Below, piece by piece: positions 34,245-45,803 of a stretch of 64,000 bases of DNA. Each line of letters opens with the position of its first letter. Within the stretch, counting starts at the first letter, position 1. The stretch spans positions 2,639,726-2,703,725 of the forward strand of contig OX465116.1 of assembly GCA_949987565.1 (NCBI GenBank). Reading direction: 5' to 3'. The stretch is from Luidia sarsii. Lineage: Eukaryota > Echinodermata > Asteroidea > Paxillosida > Luidiidae. A program made the position numbers and the translations under genes. Under the pieces are notes generated by a model that had not been told where the DNA came from, made no database searches, and saw only the letters and a list, made by a program, of their open reading frames with translations.

Positions 34245-34699
34245 AATTACATCCGTACTAAGCAAAAGTTTGTCATCCATACCGTGCATCCTAGAGATGA
34301 TTTTCTTCCAAGAACAATGTTCCTCTGAGTGAAAGAATCATCTATTATTTAATAAAATGTTACTCTCACAACTGAGACACAAATGGCGTAAAATATATGG
34401 AGAGCGACACTGACTATCAATGCAGTCAAACCTGTGACAGCATTAAGAACACGTGTGGAAATGTGCAACATTTACATTTTGTTCATGGAGTGTGGAAAAT
34501 TATTCAACATTATTTCATTTTCAAGCTGATGTCACTTTTGAAAAGCAAACTAAAAATTGGGTACATGTACTAGTCTGAGTAACTTAAACATTAGGAGCCA
34601 GTTGGAGTCAACGCGTGCGTTCCCGCGCACACTCACACAGACTTACTGCACACACGGACCTGTCAAAAAATCATCCATTTGTGTGTATACCGTTTCAAT

Positions 34700-34985
34700 T
34701 TGAAATCAAGATGGCCGCCTTTTGATTACTCGGACGGGAGAGATTCTTCTCGATCAACTGAGGGGAAATTTCTCCTTTTTCCCCAAACGTAAGTAAAACA
34801 AATGACCAGTATTGAAATATGTGATTCTCACTTAATCCAGAAATGGGCACGTGGAATGGTTTCACTGGTGTTTTGGGGGTAAAATCTGGGGATTTCGGTC
34901 GGGGGTAGTCGAAAAACTTTAACGGACCGTGATTTCCTGCTGAAAAGCTTGGACCCTACTATCGTCCGACCCCTAGTATTATTTA
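34700..34985 (+). repeat. Repeat E, plus copy, with first-exon-like features
   Basis: AAGATGGCCGCC (34708-34719, a YY1-type initiator word) is followed by GATCAACTGAGGGG and CCCCAAAC|GTAAGT, a consensus splice donor at 34789. It continues into intron-like sequence ending TTGGACCCTACTA. Reverse-complement copies lie at 44540-45360. This could be a duplicated promoter/5' UTR exon or a transposon end carrying a donor. Confidence 0.5.
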
Positions 34986-36694
34986 TTTTTTATATGGCCA
35001 ATTGTAAGTGTCCAAGTTACTCGGACTAGTTATGTACCCATGTCTGTTTTAGTAGGGTCTAATGATATTTTGGTTATCAATATCTCACTGTTTGGAGAAT
35101 TCGACATGTGAATGACAGCAAAAACACTGTCATACACTGTCATACACTGTCACAGTTCAGGTAACTGTCAAAGTTGACAATTAATCACTGCAAATCAAAG
35201 CAGAAATTAAAATTTAAAAAGTGCAATGAGGTGGACCAATGCAAAATAAATTCTATGAGTATGAAGTACTACAAGTGTAGGCATACATGTCATGTACAAT
35301 ATTATTGTACGTGCGTATGCGCCCTGTGATAACGTAAACCATAAATTGATTTCACGAATCACAATGATGAACCCAATCAAGAAAGTGGGGAGTCACAAAA
35401 TGGCATATGAACTCATTTTTAGGGCGATAATTAGTAAATTATGTAACGTGACACCAAGTCTAATGTTACCAATAATAATACTCTGCTCTGTGTGTATGAC
35501 AGTTTATGCACATGGTGGCAAACTGCAATATATATTCTTTATTCAACCAGCAACATTTCTTTTCACTGCAAGAATTGTGGTTTTTAAAGGGTTCCATGCA
35601 TGTGCTGGTTCTCATAAAATTGTCAGTGCATGATAGGGTGAACTAAAACTGAAAATATAAATTGTACATCTGGACGAGGAAATATTTTTAGCCCTGGGTG
35701 AACTTTTTTGCAATCCAACATGGCCTCCCCAAATTGTTTTGTTCACCCATTTTTTAAATCCAAATTTCCCCCAACAATTCCAGCACGTTTTTTTTCTTCC
35801 GCGGGGCATGCCCTGGTCGGGCCACCACTGGCCAAAGGGGGTGGCCTGGAAGTGGAAAGGGAGCCAGTTTGGACCGTTTTTTTTTACTCTGAACAAAGAA
35901 AACATCGGCCATATTCAATTATAATTGGCCGCCATTTTGAATCGTACTCTATTCCGTGTACAGCAAGACCACCCATGAACGTACGCTACAAACGTACATC
36001 CCCAACCTAACACGTTTCTCTTCCTCTGACCTCAAATATGAACAGATTCCCCCCTTATTCTCAACCGTTTACAAATTTAGTTTACAAATTTACACTTAGT
36101 GCCCCGTGTGAGCCCGTTATGTGCCCCTAAGCGAGCATTTGGCAGCAAATTCATTGAGATGTTTGGGGGGAATCGTGCGAGTTTTCGATGACCCGTTCGC
36201 AGGGCGGATGGCCCATTTTTATTTGGCCATTTTCACGTTCCTACCTTCAGTAAATGCGCCCTATTTTGCAGCCCTTCCGGTCCATCCAGCGGCAAAAATC
36301 CGAAAAGACGGCTGTGGAGAGACATAAATTTTGCAAAATTACAGGAATCGAAAAGTGTCCGGCAAAAAGTTTAAATTTAAAATGCAAAAATTATCCAAAC
36401 TTTCCGTGGTTAATTTCCATACCTGTCGAACTCGACCAACTCCGACTTGGAAGGGGTCGGGGGAGCTGGGGTCGATCCGGCATGCTCCGATGCCATTTTA
36501 CTCGGACTAAAATTCAACCACACCAAGACCTAACCCTAGATGAGTTCCCGAGGAACCCAGTCATGGTGGAAAACTTCGAATTAGGTGACAGAAAGCTCCA
36601 AGTTTGGGCCCAACTTGGTCAGTCGCAGACATCAAAACACAACTCGGATTTTCCACGCTGAATATATTGTACATGCTCTGCTTGTGGGCTGCCG
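34986..36694. other. Non-coding sequence, no gene seen
   Basis: AT-rich to 35640, then GC-richer. ATGGCCTCC-like and GCCGCCATTTTGAAT words at about 35720 and 35930 suggest a diverged inverted-repeat element, but clear ends were not found. Confidence 0.4.
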
Positions 36695-36790
36695 GCCAAT
36701 CAGGGCCGGCCGACCGCGTCACGTGGCCCACGTTACAATAACTGAGTGAGCCACGGAGCCAGCCATTTTGTGACCGGGAAATGCTCGGAA
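36695..36790 (+). promoter_or_regulatory. Promoter-like patch (CCAAT box, CACGTG E-box)
   Basis: CCAATCAG (36696-36703), GGCCGGCCGACCGCGTC and the palindromic E-box CACGTG (36720-36725) lie upstream of AGCCATTTTG within 100 bases. The patch is more GC-rich than its surroundings. No coding exon was recognised directly downstream on either strand. Confidence 0.4.
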
Positions 36791-37779
36791 GATGATTCTT
36801 CCAAATTCAATTTTGGATTTGTCCAAACTGCAAATTTGCAGTTACTGAGGGCCAGGGGATTCTTGGAGTAACTATGCATTTGCATTATGTACTGAACATT
36901 GTGTCACAACAAATCCGACACTGAAGACCTGATGTGAGTCATTCTGAAGCGCCCATCGAAGGGGTGGGGATGGCGGGGGAAGGGGGGGGTCACCTCAGCT
37001 CAAGCAAGGGGTAAGGTGAACGCCCTTTGCAGCTTCTCCTACTAGATTGACAAGAAGCACTAGATAATGTGTAATCAAACTCACACCGAATGGGGCCAAG
37101 CTTGGATAAAACTGCCCGAGCATGGAATATTAATTAAAACTCGCCCAAGTGTATGCCGAATCGAATTTGTTCATTTCGACACTTACGAGGAAAAACCGGG
37201 CATCATTTTGTCAATGAGGCCTATATAGGCCTATGCATATTATTTGTGCAAAGTTTTGTATGGTACAAAACGGGTGATTGCTATCGGTAAGCACATTTTG
37301 AAAGCACGATGATTAGATGCAAAAGGATGGGACAACACGATTTTAATAAAAATGACTAGTATAGCTTTTATACGTGTATTCACACGTTTATTTCATCTCT
37401 GTGAATTTTTGTGCCAGAACGTATACCAGAAACGGAGTCAGATATACACCGATGGACATCGATTGTATACGGGTAGGCCTACAGTACAGGTAATTGAACT
37501 GAGCTTGTCATTTTAGACAGACGAGCTTGAGGTCACCCAAAAATGGGGCATGATTCTTCATTTCAAACGGATTATTAAATATTGAGCGACAACAAAATAA
37601 TTATTGAAGTAGGCAGCCCTACATGACAGTAGCTAAGTCGTGACACACGAAGCAACTTGCGGGCAATCGGTTCCGTAAAGATTTTTAACCAATCCAAGGC
37701 AATCTTAGAGAAGATAGTCATTGTCTATCCGAAATTTCAGATTATCATTTTTTTGATTGGGGATAAGGAGCCCCTTTAC
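36791..37779. other. Non-coding sequence, no gene seen
   Basis: Contains palindromic AGGCCTATATAGGCCTA (about 37217) and no recognisable exon. Confidence 0.45.
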
Positions 37780-38395
37780 GAAATGGCGGGAGGCTTAGGC
37801 CCAGGCTTAGGCTCAGGCTGCGTTATGGTATACAGTACTGTATCAGATTATAGCATTTCACCACAGCCTGCAGTACTGTTGACCGAGAATTGGTTCGCCT
37901 GTTTCTGTACGATTGCCTCGGCGTTGTGAACATGTGCACTTCACCACCCATTGTATCGTTATCATAAACCAACTAAACTCGCCAGGGAATAACTCAGTGG
38001 AATACTATTCCAATAAATTCTGAGTTTGGACGCCAAAACGTATACCGCCGATTTGGCATGCCTTCAAGTTACCGTACTAAAAACTATACGTCCGTGTGAT
38101 GATCGCAGTGGAAAGCATTATGTCAGAGACAAGGCGCACACTCATTTCGTAGTGAAGGCTTAGGCTCGGGCTCATGCTTCGTGTCCCGTCTGACAAAACC
38201 AGGTGGTTTGTTTCCGAATTTGAAGGTTTGTTGGTAGCTTGATAGGTACAGGGTAGGCTTATTCCCCTAGAAAAACTGGCGCTAAACGCTTGTTTTTATA
38301 TTCCTTTGATATTATAGGCCTAACGAGTATATAAAGGTCTAAGAGAAATATGACAGAAGCCCAAGCCCGAGCCTTAGCCTTCAGTTTGAAAACGG
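37780..38395. repeat. Repeat family F, long copy
   Basis: The left side has GGAGGCTTAGGCCCAGGC and TTAGGCTCAGGC. The right side, in inverted orientation, has AAGCCCAAGCCCGAGCC and TTAGCCTTCAG. An internal GAAGGCTTAGGCTCGGGCTC lies at about 38155. Confidence 0.45.
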
Positions 38396-39599
38396 CCTAT
38401 GATTATATAGCGCATGATCATTGGTGCACACACGCGTTTCTCGTTGGCCCTATAGTGATATGTATAGGCCTATATACATGCCTATAGTATATTAATAGCT
38501 CTATGGCCACGGCGGAGCTATCCCGGGCACGCCATTTGTCAGAATAAAAAGAGCGCCTAGCAACCGCGCATGCGTAGCGAGTGATGCTGCCCGTGAGCGG
38601 GAAACCACTGCAATGACGCCACAGTGGTGCGATTCGGGCGGTCACAACCAAGAATTAGGTCCACCCGGCATATTTTCATTCATTTCCACTGAGCATTGTG
38701 TCCCCTAGTAATTTTAGTATAAAAATGATGAAGTGCACTGTCTTATTTCCACAGCAGCAAGCCAAGAATCAGCCGAACTAATGCAAACGAATCTGACCAC
38801 TCACCAATCTTGATAGCAAGGCATCAAACCCTTCTCTGGATTTCAATGGCTTCGACTTGTACACACTAGTCTATGAAGCCGTCAACTTATAGCGGCTGCA
38901 ACCAGAGGGGAAAAAAACCCATAGACCTGCGTGTTATTTCCGGTCGTCAACGAAAACGCACTGGGTTTAACGTCTGCGTAAAGGCGGTCGATTTTCTTTT
39001 CCCAGATAAGAGGGCTTTCTCCCAGAACACAACGTCTAAGTTGATTAGCAGACCGACGGATGGACGATGCCGGGTGCAGCTGATGAACTACCGGGCCGTC
39101 AAGACTGCTTTTTCAAGAACCTTCGGTAGGGGAGAGGGGGGGCTTTGTGCCAATTCGTGGCTGCCTCAATTATGGTACGGCACGGGACACGATGGGACGT
39201 ACACCTCTCCATCCATCTCAGTCTGAACGGAGAAAAAAATAATGAGCAGGATGGGGATGAGCCGACTGACCGATAGCCAAAGATGCTTTGAAGGGAGCCG
39301 ACGAGCAACTTCAAGGAAGTAAGTGAGCAATTATTTATGAAGCAGGAAAGCAATCGAGCTGGTAAACAATTAGCAATTAATGAACCAGGTAAGCATGCAA
39401 GCGTGTAAGCAGGTAGATATAAGCAAACGCGTTAGCAGGTTATCAAGCAACAAGTATAATTGGTAAGCATGCAAGCAAAAATTACTCCGGGAGCAAGCAT
39501 TAAACCACACCAATAATAGTAAATAATGAGCTATACAAACCACTAATTATCCAGCCAAGCAACAGTTAACTAATAAATTGATACCCATCCGACTTCAAT
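38396..39599. other. Non-coding sequence with an NRF1-like site
   Basis: CCGCGCATGCGTAG (about 38563) resembles an NRF1 site. Sequence to 39230 is moderately GC-rich. From 39300 it becomes a chain of GTAAGCAxGCAA-type imperfect repeats. No exon was recognised. Confidence 0.4.
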
Positions 39600-40140
39600 C
39601 AATAATCAACTGAGCAAGAACAAAACAGACAGACAGACAAGTGAGAGGGGGACGGGAGAGAAAATCAGAGAAAGATGGGGGGGATAAAGGGATCGTGGAG
39701 GGAGATAGAGAGAGGAAGGGATATATTGAGAGAGAGATAAAGTATTAAAGAGGCGAGACGGAGAACGACATGCAGAGAAAGGGAGACAGACAGACAGACA
39801 GACAGACAGAAAGGGGAGAGGAAGGTGAGAGGGGATCGAGGGACAGCGGGTAGGTAGAAAGAAGAAGAAAGACAGACACAAACAGACAGACATACATAAA
39901 TAAAGAGGGGAGAGATGGGGTGACAAAGAGACAGCAGAGAGCGAGGAAAGGGACAGTGAACGACAAGGAGGGGGGTATATAGACAGACAGACAGACAAAC
40001 AAACAAACAAACAAACAAACAGATGAAAGAGAGGACGGAGAGCGAAAACAGACAGACAGGCAGACCATGAGAGACAGACAGACACACAGATAAGGAGAGA
40101 GGAGGATGGAGCTATATATCTGAGGCGGGGAAGGATATAG
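39600..40140. repeat. Purine-rich GACA/GAGA/AAAC simple repeats
   Basis: Mixed (GACA)n, (GAGA)n and (AAAC)n tracts, for example ACAGACAGACAGACAGAC at about 39786 and CAAACAAACAAACAAACAAA at about 40000. Long minus-strand frames rich in CLSVC and LSLSLS are translations of these repeats. Confidence 0.9.
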
Positions 40141-40543
40141 AGAATAATTGCTCCAAGCGAATCCGGCGAGCGACCGTGACCAAACCTTGGCGTACATGCC
40201 ATCAATCATTGACCCGATAGCCACTCGAAGCTGCCGGAAATGTCCAAGTGGACTCAGTGGAGGTTTTCCTTCATGGCGGGAACGAAGTTGAAGTCGCCAA
40301 CAATGCCTTAATGGCTCTATAGCATGGCTCTCTATAATAGTGACGAGATGCGCTGCTCCACAATGTGCATTAGTCACGTACAAGACTGCAGATGGGAGAG
40401 AGTGTGTGAATAAGGGTACGAGGGTGTCTAGGTGACATTAAAATAGAAGATAACACAAAATCAGATAGCACGCCAGACGATTTGCGGAGTTCGCACGCTT
40501 CGACTGAAGTTCCCACGGGGCTAAAGCTCGAAATTCGATCCTA

Positions 40544-40570
40544 TGACGTCACCAAATGGTGCGCATGCGC
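40544..40570. promoter_or_regulatory. CRE plus NRF1 palindromes
   Basis: The palindromic CRE TGACGTCA (40544-40551) and the exact NRF1 consensus GCGCATGCGC (40561-40570) lie 9 bases apart. Such pairs are typical of CpG-type animal promoters. No first coding exon was identified next to it. Confidence 0.45.
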
Positions 40571-40759
40571 AGCTAGTGCTAACCTCTTTTTTTACTTTAT
40601 ACTGATTTGGTTGAGACTTCCCCCCCCCCCATTTTCCGTGCCATCTTCGTTTAGTCATCTCATACTGTTAGTATACTAATGCGGTATTATTTTGACTTGT
40701 CGGCAACTCTAAAAGAAAAGGGGAAAAAAAGAAGATGACCTGAAGTTCCGACCCCAGCA

Positions 40760-40905
40760 AAACCTTTCTCAAAGCTAGAATGACAAGGACAAAACACTGC
40801 ACAAAAAAATGTAAACTGACAACAAAAATGACCGAATCTATACAAATATAAATGAAAGAGACATGCAGCTCCTGCTGGGATGCATGGACGGAAATGTCAG
40901 GACCA
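40760..40905. repeat. Hammerhead-like repeat, rearranged copy
   Basis: ACCTTTCTCAAAGCTAG and GAATGACAAGGACAAAAC match the complement of the family's 5' side (compare 56840-56885). CTCCTGCTGGGATGCATGG and GGAAATGTCAGGACC resemble its core on the other strand. The copy is scrambled. Confidence 0.5.
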
Positions 40906-41338
40906 TTGTGTTTTGAGGACATGTCGACAAAAACATGGAGAGATCGGTAATAAAATACGTGTGGAAAAGGTTGGATAAAGCCGAAGCTCGTAAACAAACC
41001 CTGCAAGGTGAGATCAAAGGGAGTGTCAAGCCGTTGGGAAGATACCGTGGAGGGGAAGGTCAAAGGGAGAAGTGAAGGACTCCAATTCATGTTGTAAACA
41101 GATTCGAATAAAGCGCGCGTGCTTGATATGTTAGTCCTCTCCTCGGTGGCTCCGAGGCCACACGGTGTGAACACGCTTCGTCCGCAATCAATCCGTGTTG
41201 CAGACTTGCGGTAGCATTGTTGGTGTGAAAAATGGGGGGAAAACCCCACAGTATGCATGTAGTGTGAAAAATGCTGTGGAGACTATAATCTGCAACTGAT
41301 GGGTTTACTTCGTACGTGGCTTAGCGTGTTGTGTGTTG
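40906..41338. other. Non-coding sequence, no gene seen
   Basis: The minus strand is open for much of this stretch, but no domain or family is recognisable. Confidence 0.4.
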
Positions 41339-41839
<501 letters not shown>

Positions 41840-41867
41840 GCGGGGTTGTGGTTTTTGTTGATGATGA

Positions 41868-42027
<160 letters not shown>

Positions 42028-42411
42028 AGGGCAGTCTACGGACGGGAACCTGGCACCGCGCAAAACCGTGCCAGCGGGCGGGGCGGGTGAGGGTAGGTTT
42101 TGGAGGGCGGGAGTGGGTGGTGGCAAGCCGTGTGAACCCGCCAGGCAGATCCAACGATTGCCGCTGTTTACACTTCCTCTCGCTCGGTTGGGCTGCTATA
42201 GAAGTGGGTCAGTCAGAAGAATGCGCTGCCGTCACGCAGAAGGCTTGCCAACCGTGAGGAGTCTCAATTGTCAGCCGAACTGGTTGGCATCAATATCAAT
42301 AATGATAATGCGCGCTCAAACTGCGTGGGCGTCGGCTTGTATTGTGGTAGTTGGGGGCGTCCTTGGAGCCCACACCACTGCCTCTATAGCACTCTCCATC
42401 TCTCCATCTCT

Positions 42412-42575
42412 CCATCTCGGTCTCTCTCATTCTCTGTCTCTGTCTATGTCTCTGTCTGTCTCTGTCTCTGTCTCTGTCTCTGTCTCTGTCTCTGTCTCTG
42501 TCTCTGTCTCTGTCTCTCTGTCTCTCTGTCTCTCTGTCTCTCTGTCTCTGTGTCTCTCTGTCTCTCTCTCTCTCA
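42412..42575. repeat. (CTGTCT)n pyrimidine microsatellite
   Basis: CTCTGTCTCTGTCTCTGTCT and CTCTCTGTCT repeats. Low-complexity Ser-Val-Leu or Arg-Glu frames result. Confidence 0.95.
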
Positions 42576-43927
42576 TTATGTGCACATGATGATACACACT
42601 TGCAAACTGCTTTCTGACCAATAATTGATCTGAAAATATTCCGAATTTAGAATGCCTGACATATACGTTTTCATCCAAGAGGACGTTTCGAAGGACAAAA
42701 AATAATACGCACACGTCCTCATTTATCACAACCACTCTGCCGAGGTGACGTCCCTGTATAGTGATGTTTGTTTGTGATGTGCGTTATTCAAATGACATGT
42801 AATTTTTCCTGCAGCGTGGTGATACATGCTCAAACTGCTAATGGTGCCGCCATAAATCACAGCTGGTCTGGAGAAGCCTATCAGGGTCACACGCGATAGG
42901 GTCGCCGAGGCGTGTCTTAGGAGCAGTTGATCGACGGTGACTGCTTACCGCTATACCGTCTACAGCGGTATATACGACCGCGCCTGATTCCCGATATTCC
43001 CCCTTCTAAACTCATCAGCAATTTTATTGACGGAGAGGGCCTGACGTCTCCATCCTTGTAGAACGTACCTTGATACTCTCTGGCAGAATGCCTGTAACTT
43101 GGAAAGGTCGTATCTCCCGATCATTTCGGAATACGGAAAATGTCACGGCATTCCACTCAATTCCACCCCTCAAAGTAGATTAAAAGTAAAACTGGCTTGC
43201 AAATAAAATTTGTAAATACAACAAAGAAAGATTGACTCAAGCGGGACTTGAACCCTGGCCATACCTATATGGTTTAACCATGGTTTAACTAACGTAGACC
43301 TAAAAGCTAGCGACCTTGTCGCCTGCTATACAACACGTCCAGGTTCCGTTCTTATACAGACCATGAACCACATGAGAAATCTGTATTGGCTGGATCCACA
43401 AATCTACCAGAAAATCTACCCTATATTATCTTAGCTGGGGTAGGGGTACCCCTCAGACTGTGATGTTATATATCTGCAGGGATAATTTTCTATAGGCCTG
43501 AAAGTTTGACTGCCATCATATTCCAAACGCAATTTATCGAATTCAAAACAAGCATTGAAAACAACTCTCTTAGCGCGGTTTTGTGCAAAACAATCCGGTA
43601 CACAGAAGCAAGTTCACTTTATTTTTTTCTGATTGAAGAGCTGATGCTTTTTTGCCAGTTTTCAGTGGAAAGGTTCTGATATAGGAAAGAAAGGTCAGGC
43701 CCTCCTAAAAAAAAGGGGGGAATGAAAGATCTTTAGCTTCGGTTTTGGAGAAGAATTATTCCATTTTGAAGAAAGAAAAAACCTCTCCAAGTTTCAACTT
43801 CAGTCGACAGTCAACACAGTACACCCAAACTGTGTAGGCCTATTGGAAAACAGAGACGAAACTGGAGCCGAAGTCTAAGCCGGGTTCTGGAAAATAAATA
43901 AATAAGAAGCTCTAGACAGTAAAAGGT
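42576..43927. other. Non-coding sequence with SINE and repeat remnants
   Basis: A degenerate hammerhead-repeat core (GAGGGCCTGACGTCTCCATCC) lies near 43036. A minus-strand tRNA-like segment with box B GGGTTCAAGTCCCGC lies at about 43229-43331. Family F motifs (AGCTTCGGTTTTGG and GAAGTCTAAGCCGG) lie at 43730-43890. Confidence 0.45.
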
Positions 43928-44257
43928 CTTTTTCACGCTTCACCAATTCCCCGGGAAATAGAGAACATTATTTTGTTCACACCACTGAGTTGGCAATTTC
44001 CCGGCAATTGCCCAGGGTAGCACAAGCCGTGAGGCAAACCGTGGCAGTTCACTGCAAGCTGCAGTTTCCCATAATTCCCGGGTAACGGCCGGTAGTGGGA
44101 TTCGACAGAGCAAAGTCCCAGGGACATTATTTTCCCCGAGAGTGTAAAAATGGGTGTAGAGTCGTCAGTGGGGTTATTATAAGCTATAACACCCAAGGGA
44201 AATTTCCGGGCAACTCCGAGGAAACAAGGAAACACCCGGGAAATAGGCGTGAAAAGC
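43928..44257. mobile_element. MITE family D (CTTTTTCACGC termini)
   Basis: The left end CTTTTTCACGCTTCACC and the right end GGCGTGAAAAGC are imperfect inverted repeats. CCCCGGGAAATAG and CACCCGGGAAATAG are sub-terminal. CCCGGxAA modules are scattered through the interior and no transposase is present. Confidence 0.65.
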
Positions 44258-44539
44258 TGCGGACAGCTCCTATGGTCTGATACCCTGACAGGTTCGCTAC
44301 GTGCACGTGTTAGACTATAGCCGAGGATAAGGGATTCATACAAGCATATGGTTCCCAGACTACATGTAATGCTAATCATTATCCAATTGTAGCGGTACCA
44401 GTCTGCTTACACTTTGACGCAAAGAAACGTGTGATAGATGTAAAGTTGTAAACAACGTGCAACTGAAACGAAAGAGTGAAACGGTAAGTTTGTTGTACGG
44501 TTTTCATGTAGGAAAAGACTCCGGATATTCTCTAGTGAG

Positions 44540-45360
44540 TAGTAGGGTCCAAGGAATCCTGCTGGGAAACCCGATAAGTAACTATGTGTTCGACTCCATG
44601 ACTACCCCCGACCAAAAAACCCCAGATTTTACCCCGAAAACACCCTTGAATTGAGTTGAAACCATCCCACGCACCCATCTTTGGATTAAGTGAGAATCAC
44701 CGATTTCAATACTGGTCATTTGTTTTACTCACATTTGGGGAAAAAGGAGAAATTTTCCCTCAGGGTAGCGAGAAGATTCTCTCCCGCCCGACCCCTCAAA
44801 ATGTTATGCTAGTCTGAGTAACTTGGACTCTTTTTTTTATCGAATTTTGAAATTTTGAGGGTCGGGTGACTGTAGGGTCCAAGGACAACAGGTAATTCTG
44901 CACTTGAACTGTGACTTTGAAAAAAATAACCCTTCCGAAATCCCTAGATTTCCCCCCAAAACACCCGTGAAACCGTCCAACATGCCCATTAAGGATTCAG
45001 TGGGAATTACAGATTCCAATACCGGTAATTTTGTTTTACTCACGTTTGGGAAAAGGTAGTCCGAGTAACATGGACCCGACAAGTCACCCTTTTTTTAATC
45101 AAATTTTGAAATTTTGAGGGACGGGTGACTGTAGGGTCCAAGCACAGTGGCTTTGAAATGTGGTATTAAAATGTTATCTTTGAAAAATACTCCCGACCGA
45201 AATCCCTAGATTTACCCCCCAAAACACCTGTGAAACCATCCCACAAGCCCATTGAGGATTCAGTGAGAATTACAGATTCAAATACTGGTCATTTTGTTTT
45301 ACTTACATTTGGGGAAAGGGAGAAATTTCCCCTCAGTTGACCGAGAACGGGTCGATGAGC
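44540..45360 (-). repeat. Repeat E, three tandem minus-strand copies
   Basis: Each copy contains, on the plus strand, GTAGGGTCCAAG, a CCxAAATCCCTAGATTT-like block, GAAACC(A/G)TCC, GATTxAGTGxGAATxxC, and then ACTCAC or ACTTAC before xTTTGGG. Read on the minus strand, the last block is a splice donor in every copy: 44732, 45043 and 45306, all GT(G/A)AGT. The single plus-strand relative at 34700-34985 keeps GTAAGT. Confidence 0.7.
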
Positions 45361-45395
45361 CGAGTTGGGGTGGTCATCTTTGATTCGAAACTGGA

Positions 45396-45403
45396 TGACG
45401 TCA
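45396..45403. promoter_or_regulatory. CRE palindrome TGACGTCA
   Basis: A consensus CREB/ATF site lies about 90 bp upstream (minus-strand sense) of the outermost repeat E donor. It may mark a minus-strand promoter facing away from aprataxin. Confidence 0.35.
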
Positions 45404-45556
45404 CGATGTACAGGCAGGTCCGGGTGCGAAGTAGTCTGCGAAAGTGTGCTTGCATTGAGACCTACGACTGTTATTAAACTAAAATTATTAAACTAAAATT
45501 AAACTAAAATCTTCCCACAGGATTCTTGCGTGGCATTTCCAATTTTCCCATTGTTT

Positions 45557-45629
45557 TAAAAGCTCATGATTTGGTAGAGCACCGGTACGTTAAACCAAAG
45601 GCCTGGGTTCCAATCCTGGTCCAGTCAAA
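45557..45629 (+). mobile_element. tRNA-derived SINE fragment
   Basis: GGTAGAGCACCGGTACGTT (D and anticodon side) is followed by the T arm GGGTTCCAATCCTGGTCC and AGTCAAATTTTCC. The same head and AGTCAAATT trailer occur at 51866 and 54548, so these three form one SINE subfamily. Confidence 0.6.
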
Positions 45630-45803
45630 TTTTCCTTGCTATATTCAGAAATCTGTTTTTCATAAATCCTGTTTAGTTTCCTTTTGATAAGATTTCAAGT
45701 TTTGTATGATGGAAGAACAAAGTGGAAAGTGTGCGGTGACACCATGTAAGTCATCTTAGGATTAAAAAGTTTCTATGGTGAAAATAGTGCTCAGGACTCA
45801 GGA

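Noticed and set aside
35612..35905. 97-codon minus-strand frame (VNKTIWGGHVGLQ...)
   Set aside because: It lies in a region with MITE-like inverted words (GGCC...CCGCCATTTTG), and no domain is recognisable.
36254..36661. 135-codon plus-strand frame
   Set aside because: No recognisable motif and composition like the flanking DNA. Chance open frame in GC-richer sequence.
39606..40383. Minus-strand frames of 140-212 codons rich in CLSVCLSV and LSLS
   Set aside because: Translation of GACA/GAGA/AAAC simple repeats.
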